DNA of 64,000 nucleotides from Sanderia malayensis (Eukaryota; Cnidaria; Scyphozoa; Semaeostomeae; Pelagiidae): NCBI GenBank assembly GCA_013076295.1, contig RQOL01000764.1, positions 1 to 64,000 of the forward strand, read 5' to 3'. Shown piece by piece: positions 45,476 to 58,800 of this stretch (position 1 is its first letter; each line of letters starts with the position of its first letter). The notes under the pieces were generated by a model. It saw only the letters and a program-made list of their open reading frames with translations, ran no database searches and was not told where the DNA came from. The position numbers and the translations under genes were made by a program.

Positions 45476-46690
45476 CTCCAACTGCCACATGCAGCCTCTT
45501 GTAAATGCTTCCTGGTTGTCGTAATTATCGCACGTGAATGTAATGCTCGATGTGCCCGACTGACTGCTTGTCCATGCGTTTGACAAAGACGTTGAAACTG
45601 TCGTGGTAGTAGCTGCGGTGCCAAACTCAGATTTGCCTCTATTGTGGACGAAACCTCTATAGTTATGCTGGCTGTGATTTCCGTGGAATACTCAACAGTA
45701 TTTGATATCTGTTGTGAGACCTGGCCGTTCTGGTTGCAGCCAACCAATACCCACTTCGAGATTGGTGCCGTCCATTTGTCAGTAACAAATTTCAGCCGTT
45801 GGTCAGCCTGTCCGTCACAATTGTGCGTAGCTACTCCTCCTCTACCATCGTTACCATCAACATCCAGGCACTTTGATGACTTCTTATTCATGAATGCGCA
45901 GTATTCGCCATTGCAAAGAGACCTTGGACGATTCCACATTTGATCTGCTTTGTCTTCACATGGATTAACTGCAATGTTGCCTGATCCATGGACCCCATCA
46001 ACGTCCAGACATTGTCTGGATTTCTCATTGACCAATTCACCATTCTCGTAATATCGAAACCACTGATCCATACTGTCCTGGCAGTTGTACATCTGGACAT
46101 TTCCTTTGCCATCAGACCCATCTACGTCCAAACATTGACTGGACCTTCGTTCCTCAGCCTTCCACGTGCCACTTGTCTTCCTCGGGAACGGAAATAGAAA
46201 TATTGGTCATCCAGATTGTCACAAGTGTACACTCCAATGTTCCCACTTCCACCACCGTTTGCAATGTCCAAACACTTCCCAGAGCCAACATTGATGATTT
46301 CTCTTGCAGTCTGCTGCATTCCACCGACATCACGAAACCTTTTCGTTCTTCCTAGTCGCCATTTCTGACTATTAGGTATTCTTGGATAAAATTGGCAAGA
46401 TGACGACCTCACATCTCCGTTTCCTGAGCCTTGAGGTGTGAAACAATAATTGCGCTTCTGGTTGCGAATTGTACCATCTCCACAAAGAATGATTTGTTGA
46501 TCTGCGTAACCGTCACATTCGCCTGTGTGCAGTGATCCTTCTCCATCAGCGCCTGGTATGTCAACGCAGAGCCTCGACTTCATGCTGCGCAGTTCCCCGA
46601 TAACCAAGGATTGATGCACAACACTTGCGCAGATACATCGACATACAGATAAGATGCTGTCAGCGTTAGCAGCAGCAGTCGGACAAACAT
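45476..46690 (-). pseudogene. Secreted R-type (ricin B-like) lectin with beta-rich C-terminus, three frameshifts
   Basis: The ATG at 46690 opens a signal peptide (MFVRLLLLTLTASYLYVDVSA). Repeated CLDVDG...GSGNI and DQ-W/Y-F units follow, typical of beta-trefoil R-type lectins that bind galactose-type sugars; at least four CLD/CVD..G units are visible. After KWVLVGCNQNGQV comes an S/T-rich, beta-prone region that recalls aerolysin-like folds, but this is a weak guess. The frame changes near 46630, 46146 and 45630. All three shifts have the same sense, as if one base were missing each time. No substitution stop is seen in the proper frames, so these may be assembly errors rather than decay. A donor (GAG/GTATTT) ends the exon at 45476; a 3' exon is not certain. 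Confidence 0.6.
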
Positions 46691-49600
46691 TTTGCGGCAA
46701 GATTAAGGCAACCTAGAAGTGAAAATACTTTCACATAAGTTGAATTTTACTCAGGTCATTTTTTGGCTTTCTATCAACACCGTCGGGAGTTTGCTTTGTT
46801 TCTCCACGACAATACTCTCGTAATACGTAATGCACTCATTAGTTGTATGTACTCGATATAATATACAATACTGATAACAAAACTCCCAATCTCCCTCCAA
46901 TCCTTACAATTTGGTTATATGTGCGCTGGAATGGTCTATCATGATTAGTAAGCATCAATGTCATTCTTAGTCAGCATTAAGTTTCTAAATTAAATATTTC
47001 TAGAATGTTCTAGGTGTAATAGGAATTTTCTACGTACTCAACACGAGGTTGCTTATTCTATACGAGGCTGCACAGAATATTCTAGATGTAACAAGCCTAG
47101 ATTTGTACACAGTTAGAGTCGGTAAGTAAAAGGTTTGTGATGTTATAAAATCAACCGAAGATTCTGGAAATATAATATCGACGACACACAGAAAACCCTT
47201 GCGGTTAGAAAATAAATTAATTCTCACTGACTTAGTCAGAGTTGATAGCACTTCTTTTACAAATTTCTTCCCTGATGCTGCTGCTCTATGCGCCTTCGGC
47301 GCAGATCTCTTATTTGACGAAAACCTTGTACTCACGTGAGATTTATCATGGTAGCCGTGATTTGTTTAGAAGCTTTGTCCTTGCATATTTTGCTTTAAGC
47401 CTTTCTTTTTCTTCGCTCCCCCAACTTTTTCTCGTCTTTCTGTAAGCTTTTGCAAATGAAACCAAGGCTCTTATCGATTTCAAGGAGTTTACTTCTCTCA
47501 AACGCCATTTTTACTTCACAATCACAATAAAGCAAATGACAGCAAGTAAATGGCAATGTACTGGCAAGGAATATATTCCCAGTCGTTATCCATATCATGA
47601 TAAACCTCAATGAGTACCAGGCTTGTAAAAAAATACCTTGCGGGGCTTAATACAGCTCAAACGGTATGTCTTCTTGGCTAAAATGTGATGTGTTTCTATG
47701 TGGCTGAAATCTCATGTGTTTCTAAATAGCAAATGGGATTAGGGGTCACCACACAAGTATTTATTACCACTGCAGTAATATTTCACGTCCAGTCCATAGT
47801 CCACATGAAGTTTCAAATGAATGTTTGCCATAGAATACACAAAGTTTGAAACTGTGCCCTAATGCTCTAACTGTGCCCTAATCTTTTCCGCAGTAAACTT
47901 TGGTTCAATATGGAACGCCGACACCGAATGTACTTGCTGTCCACATACTTGCAATTATGTATATTTTTCTCTTTTATGTGTTATTTGTTCTTTTGGTTTC
48001 AATTATCTGCATCCGTACGCACGACGAGATAGAAGTACCGTAGAAAATTCTCATTAGCAGATGCTAGATTTAGGAAAGCTTGAGGGTTGATATTATACGA
48101 AAAGATGTATAGAAGCCAGTACATTTTGATGTAATCTTTCACTTGGATTCCCCGGTAAACAAAGAGGGTTAAAGAGCCATGAAGCGGGCCAGTTCAGGGA
48201 GAGTCATACAAACGAGGCCATTTCAAGAGTTGCCACTCAAAAATCAATAACACGTTGTGTTTTTTACGGCGAAACTAACTTGAAAAATAGCATGGCAATT
48301 TTTCATAAAAATTCTGAATTTGTTTCATTAACCACACAAAGAGAACTGATTCATTTCCTGTCAAAAGTTTGTGAGCAATATTGCGACAATGAACATACAC
48401 TAAAAACAAAACAATATTGCTAACTCAAAACATATTGCTAGCCATATTGAATATGATAAAATCAAGATTCAGATTCACGAAGGTATTAGCAAAGGCAAGC
48501 CTCTTGATGGAATTTCCCGAAAAAATCTTTATAAATAACTTTAAAGAGAGATGCATTAGTGATTAATTGTCTGTGTAAATTCTCAGCACACCGTGACTGA
48601 ACTGGCCAAGACATGACAGATAATACAAGCCCCTGAATCTTTGATGTTGTTACCACTGTTATTTAATCTCACTCTGCTCTTTTTGCAAGTTTGAACCGCC
48701 AAGCTAGTGAAAGTAATGCGAGATGGCATCAATACAAGAAAAAAAAATATAGAATATGAGACTCGAGGCTGTTGGCAACGTAAAGTTTTTAGCTGTTCAA
48801 GTTTTTGTTCTGAATAAGTGTATCAAACAATTGTACTGCGATAGGGCTCGCGTTTACAGGCTTATTTTTGCAAGCAGGCATTCTTTGCTCATCAGTATGC
48901 TATGATAAAATATGGACACCAAATAGAATCAGTTTGTGTAACAGAGAGTTGTCTTTGAGTTTTTAGCGCCAAAACCAACATTTTCAAACTGCCTCGCTTG
49001 CATGACTTATTCACCTCTTAATAAATCCGCCAAAAAACTTGTCCTGATAACAGCATTCACATTATACCGTGTAAATATCACTGCAAACAAGCTTGCTTAT
49101 GTCCCCTGTAAACGCAATTCCCAGCTACCGTGTAAACCAGACCTTGAGAATAGCTTAAGAGCACTCAACCAGAATCAAGTCAGAAAGTATGTTTTGTTTC
49201 GAGACCTGCTCATAGAACCTAAATTGAATTTAATGCCAATGATCGTGGAGTCTAATAACATGATTCTAACATTACAGCCTGGCAGTGAAACAAAAACCAC
49301 TGAAATAAAACTCTGCAATCTAATATTCCATGAAATCCGACCGACTGCTATTAGGCAGTTTCACTTAAAATGGATGAAAATCCATAAGCACCCAGTAATT
49401 CATAAATCAATATGTAAATTAAAGGTTGAATATCTTGCACTTTGTTGAGAAATCCCTTCGTCCTAGCTAAATACGATTATTTATGCTGAAAGGAAAAACA
49501 ATTAAAAGAAGACGCAGTTTAATAGCTGTTAGCATGTTCATATTAATTCCAACCGGAATTGCACTACAGTTTGACTTTCGTGAAGTTTCTTAGTTTATTT

Positions 49601-52600
49601 TCTCACGTTTTCTACTAATTTTGGATATACGATACTCGAACCGATAAAAAGCTTTGCTAACATTGGTTCAACAAACTTGTTAAAAACTTGTTAGACATAA
49701 ATATAATACTATTAATCGAATTTAAAACCAATTTTCGCATAGAATACTACAAGTTTTTTTTTTCAGTGCTAAAATTGTCGGATTCCTAAGAAAGTTACTG
49801 CACAATTTTTAAATAAAAAAAAGCGTGTATAGATATAGTATAACCGTAAAATAAGATTTGTAAAATGTAGACTGAAAATTTCAAACATTATGTTCTTCTG
49901 CGAAGAACTCGGGAGCATTCAATACATATTAAAAAAATTGAAATGGTGGAGAAATTCGAATTTTCCCAGCGGTTAGCACGTTAAAATATGGCCTGAAGCA
50001 ACCTTGCTGTTCTAGGCACCCTTTTCTTTTTTAATAAAACTTGTATATAGAACTCAAAAGTTCAAAAATGTTAAAAGATTACATTGCTCAAGGAAGGAAA
50101 CTTAAAAAAATAATGCAATCGAGAATAAACAAGATCAAGAAATTAGATGTTTTTATTGAAAAGTTTAGTCGGGTAGCGTAAAATCTATAATTAATATAGT
50201 CACACAGCTATTAATACACCCGAGTATTCTTCAAGCTATACATAATTTTGAGAGAATGAAGAAATATCCTCAGGGTAGAAGCTCTTGAGAAACTTGAGCT
50301 CTGAATACTCATTTCTGATACTCGAATACTCACTATCGAGGCATATTTCTTGTAACAAAATGGATGTGTTTTGCATTGAAACAGTTCACGAGATTGCTGT
50401 TGTGCTTTGTGAGCTTTTTGAACTACCGAGAGGCTTTGCTATATAAGTCAAGTTTAAATAAAAATAGTTGATATTCGTTATCTTGAGCTTCGAATAAATA
50501 ACGAAATTTAATTCACGATGTCCCAAAGCAACTTCTTGAGTTTTTTCATGGATGAAATGAGACGCAAGAGTTTTTTGGAGGCTACTTGCACTTAGGATCG
50601 TTGAAGTAAAGGGTACCCTCAGAGGAAATTTTAAAATTTGAGTTCGCATAAAATTTATAAAGTCATACAAATTAGTAAAAAGTCAATAGAAAGCAAATCC
50701 CAAACTTTAAAACTACCCTGGCCCAATTACAAACTCCAAAATTTTCTAACCTTGTCATTCACAGATGTGTTCTTAAATACTAAAAGTCAAATAAGAAGCA
50801 CTAAAAAAAACAGCGAAAACTTACCAATGAATCTGATATTCCACGTCGTGCAATTGTCGAGCTGGGTGTCCCACAGAGTGGGCGTTTGCTGGCCTTTTAT
50901 GCAATTCTTGGCACAATGGTCCGAACGGCACAATGGTCCGAACTTGCAAACAAGCATTATCCATATATGCCCATATATGATGCGAGGTGATATGATAGGT
51001 AATATGGGAAAACAATCCTTCGAGAACGCTGAACAACTTATTGTCTCAATCATCCAATTGAAACCATATTTATATTGCGTAAGATTTGCCACTGTGAACG
51101 ACTTAATTCTTGCCAGTTAGTCATGCTATTTATCTCCAAAGAGCAAGCAGAAATAAAACGACAAATAATCCAAGGCAATTGAATTTCGAATTTTACGCAG
51201 TGGATAAATTCCACATTTTGCAAAATATTTTCGTTTCTCAATGAGTTTTGTTGCACTACGCACTTGACTACTTGTATGAAAGCGGTATTGAACTTCATGA
51301 CAAAAATTCATAATGGCGGCAAGCTATAACACACAACAACTACTCCAAGGAGAAAACATCACTGTAGTTTGTAAATGCACTAGCTCACTTTAACGAACTT
51401 GATGACAATAATAGTGACCTTACAGGTCACTATTATTATCATCAAGTTCGTTAAAGTGTTATTATCACTACTTCACTACATGAGTACAAGTTCGTTAAAG
51501 TGTTATTATCACTACTATTATTTGCTGTACGGCATTCCATCGACAATTGTTATATATGCATGTTGTGATTAAATAAAATATTGAGTTTATTATCAAACCT
51601 GGGTTTAGAAAACGTATCAAGTATTTCATTTGAGGATTAAAATTAAATTAAGACTTCACACCGCTTCACCAGTCTACGTAATTATTGGCAAAGGGCTATC
51701 TCTGCTTTTGTCAAAAGTGAAAGTCAAAAGCTGAAGCATAATGGTAGCTAACTGTGCACGCAGATGAATGAGGTACACATCAAAAGCTTAGCAACCCCTC
51801 CTATACTAATACGCTTGCGTGCCCCTGAGCTAAGAACAAAAACTTGCAGCAAGTCCAGCCTTAAAGTTGATCATTTCTTGTTTTTAATAATATCTCAAGA
51901 AATTAGGCAGGGTTAGCTTACTGGTTCGGATTACTTAAGCAAAGAAAGGCATTTACGGTGGTACTTCTTGTAGCCAATATACTCTTATCGGTAATCGTCA
52001 ATGGTCAGTTGTAATTAGATCTGGCGGCACCGCGTTGTGCCAAATACGGCACAAACCCGTGATTACTGTTTGAAGGAATCCTCAGTCCAAAACAGAGGAA
52101 AGGAGAAAAATCACAAGGCGGTAAAATCCAAGGTAACATTGTAGGGAAATTTAATCAGTGTCTGCGTATCGAATTTCTCTCCTTTGTGATAGCCACATTT
52201 TTCTACACATTGATTCTCCTAATTTATCAACCGTGTTGCGACATCAGTTTCACCACTTTGCATCATCTTGGCTATCACACCTTTCTACCCAAACATCACT
52301 TCACCTAGACCTCCCTTCTCTTTGTTAAGACTTACGTAACTAAATTTAAATTCAATTTCGTCCGCAGCCTCCAACAAGTTGACTGACCAACTTTTGCATC
52401 CATGATGCATCAATAGGAGTGCGCACTCTAGTGTAACTTATATCCTATCTTTTTGGGTTACATTTAAAAACAATATCTCTAAAAATATAGGGAATTTTGA
52501 GCCAAAAAAGCCTCTGCATCGAAGGACGCAAAGGGAAATAAATCGAAGCGGTGGGGCGCTAATTGGGATAATCCCCAAAATATGCAAGTTTTCTTGACTT

Positions 52601-52889
52601 GAGCATGACTGTACATGGGCCCTTAGTCCGGATTATTGCTTTTACATCACAGCAGCATTCATTTTAACAATGTTAACAGCTAGTCTATTGTTTTTGGGTG
52701 TTTTGATTAGCAAGTGAAGAAAATAAGCAAAGCAGGTGATTGGCTTAAATCAGCTTTCACCCTTGCCAAAAGCCACAAAAGACAGTCAACAGAATTTCAT
52801 TCTATTCTATTCGATTTCATATGCATTTTCTCAAAAATATTTGTTTGACATTGAAAGTAGATCGAGTTTGAGGATAGAAAAAACAGGAA
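46691..52889. other. 6.2-kb region with no supported gene
   Basis: AT-rich with chance frames only. The longest (49002-49448, 148 codons; 50638-51120, 160 codons) match no family and have no splice context. A perfect hairpin is at 51386-51458. The last part is presumably the promoter region of the oxidase gene. Confidence 0.5.
51386..51458. repeat. Near-perfect 73-bp palindrome followed by a partial duplicate
   Basis: CACTTTAACGAACTTGATGA at the left pairs with TCATCAAGTTCGTTAAAGTG at the right across a loop of a few bases (CCTTACAGG). The right half is repeated at about 51489-51520. Confidence 0.8.
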
Positions 52890-55800
52890 ATGGACTTTGT
52901 TTTTTTCGTGGCCTTCGTTGTTGGTTTGCTCCAAGTATTCCCGCAAGAAGTACTTTCGTCGAGTTCACCGGCCCATGCGTGGAGCTTGGATGGCGAAATA
53001 TGTCGAACAAAGATGTGCAGGTTTGAATTAGTTGTTCAAGAAGAATTAAGCATGACCACAAAATACACCCCTGGGAAAATACTTTCAGGAGGAGAAACTT
53101 TGCTGCTTGAATTAAAAAATGGAAAGCTTGTGAAAAAATTGGGAACGTTCTACCAACAGGCAACTTTTGCTGACGAAGAAGGACAAGTGGTGAATGTTAG
53201 TCGTGATGTGATAACCGCCGATGGATTCAGAAGATCGCTGATCACCATAAATGGCCAATTTCCAGGACCAACCCTTCAAGTCATGAGCAATGCCGAGGTT
53301 GGTTTTGTAGTATTCATTGTTCATCATTTTGAGCAAAAAATAAAATAATTAACCTTCAAGGCATTGTTGTTAGTACTGGCTGGGCGAGAGAAGGACGTCA
53401 GAATTGGGGTTTGTTTTTTATTGTTATTGCTTCCGATCTGAGTGGAACAGTGATCTTAAGTAAAAGTTGCGTGGATTTTCTTGTGTTTTAGCATTTGACC
53501 TAAGTGGGACGAAAACCGTTCCTGAACTAAGGTTTTAGCTGTTGTCTTCAAATTCCAAAAAAAGAACTGCCTTTTCACCAACATCTTAGACAATGCCTTT
53601 AGCAACAAAATATGGGAATTTTATTTTGATAGCTAATTTGAGATTGCAATTGCTAGCTATATCTAAGTTGTATCAGAGGAGATTAGCCTCAGAACACCAC
53701 GCTCGGATTCATTCACTCGGGCTCGTCGCTAACGTTATATAAAGTTTTGGAATAATAATATTTAGAAAATTCACAGTTTTACCGTATAATATTCAGCTCA
53801 AAAGATATCTTGCGTAAAAGTGTTTGGTGAGTCTATAGTTTATTTTATATTATCTCGAATACTTCACAGAAGATTAGAATTTTATTAGAAAGACACTTTT
53901 TCAAACCGATCCATGCTTATTTTTACGCAATGTTTTAATATATCCTACCTCAAGAAGGCATTTCATCAAAATCTCCAGGTCAAAACTCTAAGTCATGGAA
54001 TTAGGCTCCTGAGGCGGAGAACCCTGTCTGTTTAGTGATGACTATCACATAGATATGGTGATACAATGGCGTCATCTGAGTATAGTTGTGTATTGTGACC
54101 ATTTTGGTAGAATGGGTTCTTACTTGATAAAAGATAAAAGAAATATGCGACTAAAGAAATAATATTCATATTTAATATATACAGTAAAGTCCTGATAATT
54201 CGAGCCCGAGATAACTGGAACCCTGGATAACTGAAACCAATTTGCATCCCCTTGAAAACTCTCTTGCTCTCAAAAACTCATTCTAACTGCGCAGTGTCAG
54301 CTGTGTTGCGCAGTCTAGGGATTTTATTGAAAAGTACACTATCCTTACGACGATGATGATAATAATTATGACAATGATGATGTTGATGGGGTTTCCATGT
54401 TTTGTTGTTTTAACTATTGTTATTTTGTTATATATTCACATTTTCGTGCTGTATTTGATGGACGAAGGCTAAAAGAGCAGAATTGTCTTTTCTCTGCATT
54501 TATATGAAATGCTTTGAAGTTGTTATTTCTACTCCTGTTAGTTTCGGATAGCATATAGGATGCTATGTCAATACCGTGATACCCCAGTAATCCGATTTCC
54601 ATTACCGCACTTGTCTTGTTTGAAATATGAGATACCTCTGTGATTTATAGCGACCGTGCCTGTTTAGTTTACTGCCTGTAAAATTAGGCAGTATTTTATT
54701 TTCTTCCATAGGCATTGTTTCATTTAATGATTATGTACTACTATAGTTAACTATTTTTTATCATATTGGCATTTAATCTCGACAATATACAACGGCTGTT
54801 CGTGTTTTGTTAATAACGCCAAGATTCACGTGTGAGGCTTACCTTTGTCTCACTCTAATGGCTACGTTCATTAGAGAAGGGGCTGTTTTTATTGGGGTAG
54901 TTCTAATCGCTGGACCCCACGACACTATCACCCTCGGACCCACAACCCAATATACAACTCCTGCCTTAAAGCAGCCCAATTTGCAATATTCTTGACTGTA
55001 AATATTGTATCGAAGTCAAAGGCACTTTTGTGAAGTATGAACATCAAGTAAGTATCAAGTGAGAACGCATTCTATCAAAATACTCACAATACATAACTAC
55101 TCAGATCGCATCATTGTGTCACAGGCATTGGCGTCTAGAAGTGGCCCTAGGCCTGAGCAAGAAAATTTACATGACAATATAAAACTACCAAACGGGTTTC
55201 AATAGCGAATTTCTTTATCAGAAATATACTCAGAATTTCATAAATTTTCAAATGAAAATATAATTTAAACTATATCATACTAGCCCTTGGTACCCGTCGA
55301 TGCCGGGTTGAGATTTCGGCGAATGGCCTTTACTTAAGTAGATACTTGACTGACAATTTAAACCTTAATCATAAATAACCTAATCACAGACAAAACTACT
55401 AAAAATCAGTCAAATGTAGTAAATCACAAATAATTTCACTCTCAGTTTTCCAATGCTTCTGAATAAACAACATTCCGTATTGTTCCGTATTATTAAATTA
55501 CTATTGCCGTATGTCACTTTATTGATTTTATGTATCCCACAACCACACAGATACAGACTGGTGATTTATATGACGTCACAATAGATCTGAGAATTCGAAA
55601 ATTCCGTCACATTTTATTTCAACTACCTGTTACTTTTCTGGTTTTACTCTTTTAATTCTAAACGTTTTATAAAACATTTTTCGCTGAGGACACTCCCAGA
55701 TAAATTCCGGTTACATAGATACCTTTCATTTTGCGATCTGTGGAGTGGTTCTTGAGTTATAAGCGGACATAGCCACAAACATACATAAATACAGACATAC

Positions 55801-58800
55801 ATACATACATACATACAAACAGTTCTGTTTTATATATATAGAAGATTGTTTTACAATAATATTATTAAAAGAAAACTGCGAAAAGGTCCCATAAAAATTA
55901 TAATGTTAAGATTGCGTCAGTATAAATTGTGTCATGTCTGTGTTAATATATTAGAAGTAGAATCATGTTCGTGTTAGTTATATTGTTTTCCTGTGATGTA
56001 CTTGTGATCGTGTCGTTTGTCTATATTATATCCGTTGTTGCTGTCACTATTGATTGATGTGTCATATTATGATTGTTTTAACTTGTGTGAAATTATAATA
56101 GTATTTTAGTTGAATGATTGATCTCGAGCAAGCAACATCTTGTGTTCTCTTGACTATACCTGCTTACCCAGCCAAGCTACAAAGTGTTCACAACAATTTA
56201 TCGAAGTTGAATAATTAAAACGCAAATATTATAATTTTTTCACTAAAAGACACGCAAATTATCTCTCATTTAAAATAAAAGAGAATGTTTTAAGATTTTG
56301 AAACATGTAAAAATTTTTCACGTAGCTGTCTTGACCTTTTACAACTTCAGTTTTAATCCTAAACCATGTTACGCATAGAATTTTGATACACTTTTACCTC
56401 ATCACGACAATACGAGAGCCTAATTTCCTAAGTTCATAAAATATCTTAAGGTGTTATACTGATGAAGATTAATAAATCGAAACTGTGGTTGGTGGCTTAA
56501 TACCAGCTGAAGTTATGCGGGCTGTGGTTGGTGGCTTAATACCAACTGCTTGCTTCAACATGCCACTCTTTGGGTTCGTTTGGCCTTATGCCTGCGGCCT
56601 TTTGGTTTTTAGTTTCTTTAGGAGGCCGCCGCCGACTCGCCGAAGTTGGCGGCGGGTGACCTTCGTTATGATTTTTTTTATTTGCATTTAACTTAGCGAT
56701 TTGTTCCTGCCATTTTTGTTTGGAGGGCGAGGAGAAGACACTTTCACCTAGTCCCCAGGAATACCTTATTTGGAATGGTTTTAAGTCCTGACAGAGGAAC
56801 TTAAGAATAGCAACGGCAATAATAATAAAAGCAATACGTTCGGTGGGGTCACACTTCGTGTTCTGTGGGCCGAAATTTGCACAGCAAATCGGTATCACGG
56901 ACCGTAAAAGCTTATTCCTGTTCAAGAAAATCGGGCCGGTATGCTCAACGCCCAATTTCTTGAAATAACATTAAATAGTTCTTAAATGTAATTTGAAAAC
57001 AGTTAATGGGCGATAGAAATTGCAATTGCGAAATAACCTCGTGTGCATGTCCATCAACATGATCCCATAAGAGTGTGGTTACCGAGCCCAGCAGATAGAT
57101 TGACGGCGGTCATCTCTTTGGCAATATTCAAGGCATGTTCGTGCCAAGTTCAGATGCAACAATCATTCTAAGGCCTAGCGCATAGAACAAGGATTGACTT
57201 CTCCCACCCACCCTGTCCTCTTTTATTGTTTGTTTGAGTTTAAATTATGATTTCAGTCATTAGTCTATAGTTTAACCAGTCCGGTTATTACTGCCAGGTG
57301 TATCGGCCGAAATTTGCAAAGCAAATCGGTATCACCGACCGTGAAAGCTTATTCCTATTCAAGCAATTCGGGCCGGTATGCTCAAAGCCCAATTTCTTCA
57401 GATAACATTAATCAAAGCAAAAGAAATACAAATATCCAGCCCATCGTATGAGAGAGAATGAATGTCAAACTTGTTGCTTCAGTGCGAGAAAAAAGGGTGT
57501 TGCCACTATGATGTCATTGTAGGTAGATTCCAGTCCTAAAGTTGATCAACAAATGGCAAAATGGCAAAATATGGATAAAAAATTTAAAAATTTTATCGAT
57601 TCTAAACTCAACGAACAAAGTTATATTGACGTGAACGAGCTGTTGGAAATATATTTGGAACATTTGTGAGCTTTTCTCTATGGATTTATAAGATCGAAGC
57701 TCAATCGGACCGGTCACAAATTTGCCAGATTTCTTGGCCCTTACCCAGATCTGCCAGGATTAAATAGAAAATTAAAGTTTATATCCAATAAGCTTTAATT
57801 TTATGAATAATACATTTTAGGTGGAGGTAACCGTCAAGAACCAAATGCTTCACAGCAGCATTACTATGCATTGGCATGGTTTCCATTTGCATAACACCCC
57901 ATGGATGGATGGAGTTGGATACATCACTCAGTGTCCTATTGTCCCAGGATCAACATTCGTCTACAGGTATCTCAGTGATCAATTGTTTGCTTTTCGTTAC
58001 TCATCTTAATTGCACAGTAGCGCATGCTCTCGACACTCAATTGCCCCTCGATTGCAGAATTCTAAAAAAAGACTGACATGATATAATACCTGCCCATGAT
58101 TATAAGATAAACATATTTAGCTACATCATCAAACACGATTTATTTAGCATAGATAGCATATCGAAATTCAGTTATCTTGTTATTTTTTAAATCAATAAAA
58201 CGCTCTTCGCTGAGTCTAGATTCGAATATATTTTCAAACGTAATAGGGATTTCCGTGGGGAGAAATTTTGTAACTCCTCTCCCACAGCTGCAAACTCATC
58301 ACACGTCTTTCAAATCTCAATGTGCCGACCTGTTTCAAACCATCAAAGTAAAAATAATTGTCAAGTGTATCAAATTTTATCCTTTTTCCTCCTGAAAGCT
58401 TGTGTTTTTGTATTGGTTCGATGCATGATATAACCCCCTTAGCTTATAAATTAGAACATTTTCTTGCAGATTTAAAGCTTATCCATCGGGAATACTCTGG
58501 TACCATGGCCATTTTGGTGGTCTGCGAGCTGACGGCGCATTTGGACTTTTTATTGTTCACGAAGAGGCACCAGAAATTCCATTTTTTCCTTTTCTTGTCA
58601 ATCATTGGTTGCATATTCCATTTAGCGAATACATGACGACAAATCCTTACCGCAAGACTAACAAGTACATGTTTGCGGGACCTGGGATGTACACATACAG
58701 TTTTGAGCACATGAATATGACTAATCCTCGGACTTGGAGAGCAATTGATGGAATTCGTTTGTCATCTATGATGTACACAAGCGCTCTAATCAACGGAAGG

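Larger units (their letters stand above)
53298..57820. other. 4.5-kb first intron of the oxidase gene
   Basis: Filled by repeats: a one-ended pogo-like piece (54180-54275), a split foldback half copy (55131-56370), a retroelement-like repeat (55295-55860), a repeat pair (56868-56975 and 57303-57412) and a family-B relic (57440-57560). No nested gene is supported. Confidence 0.6.

Noticed and set aside
49002..49448. 148-codon plus-strand frame
   Set aside because: No domain, no promoter or splice features, ordinary AT-rich background; may be chance.
50638..51120. 160-codon plus-strand frame with overlapping antisense frames
   Set aside because: No family resemblance, begins without a convincing start context, and is matched by equally long antisense frames.
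58177..58636. Frames overlapping the oxidase intron and exon 3
   Set aside because: Out of frame with the oxidase motifs and partly within a degraded TTAA element.
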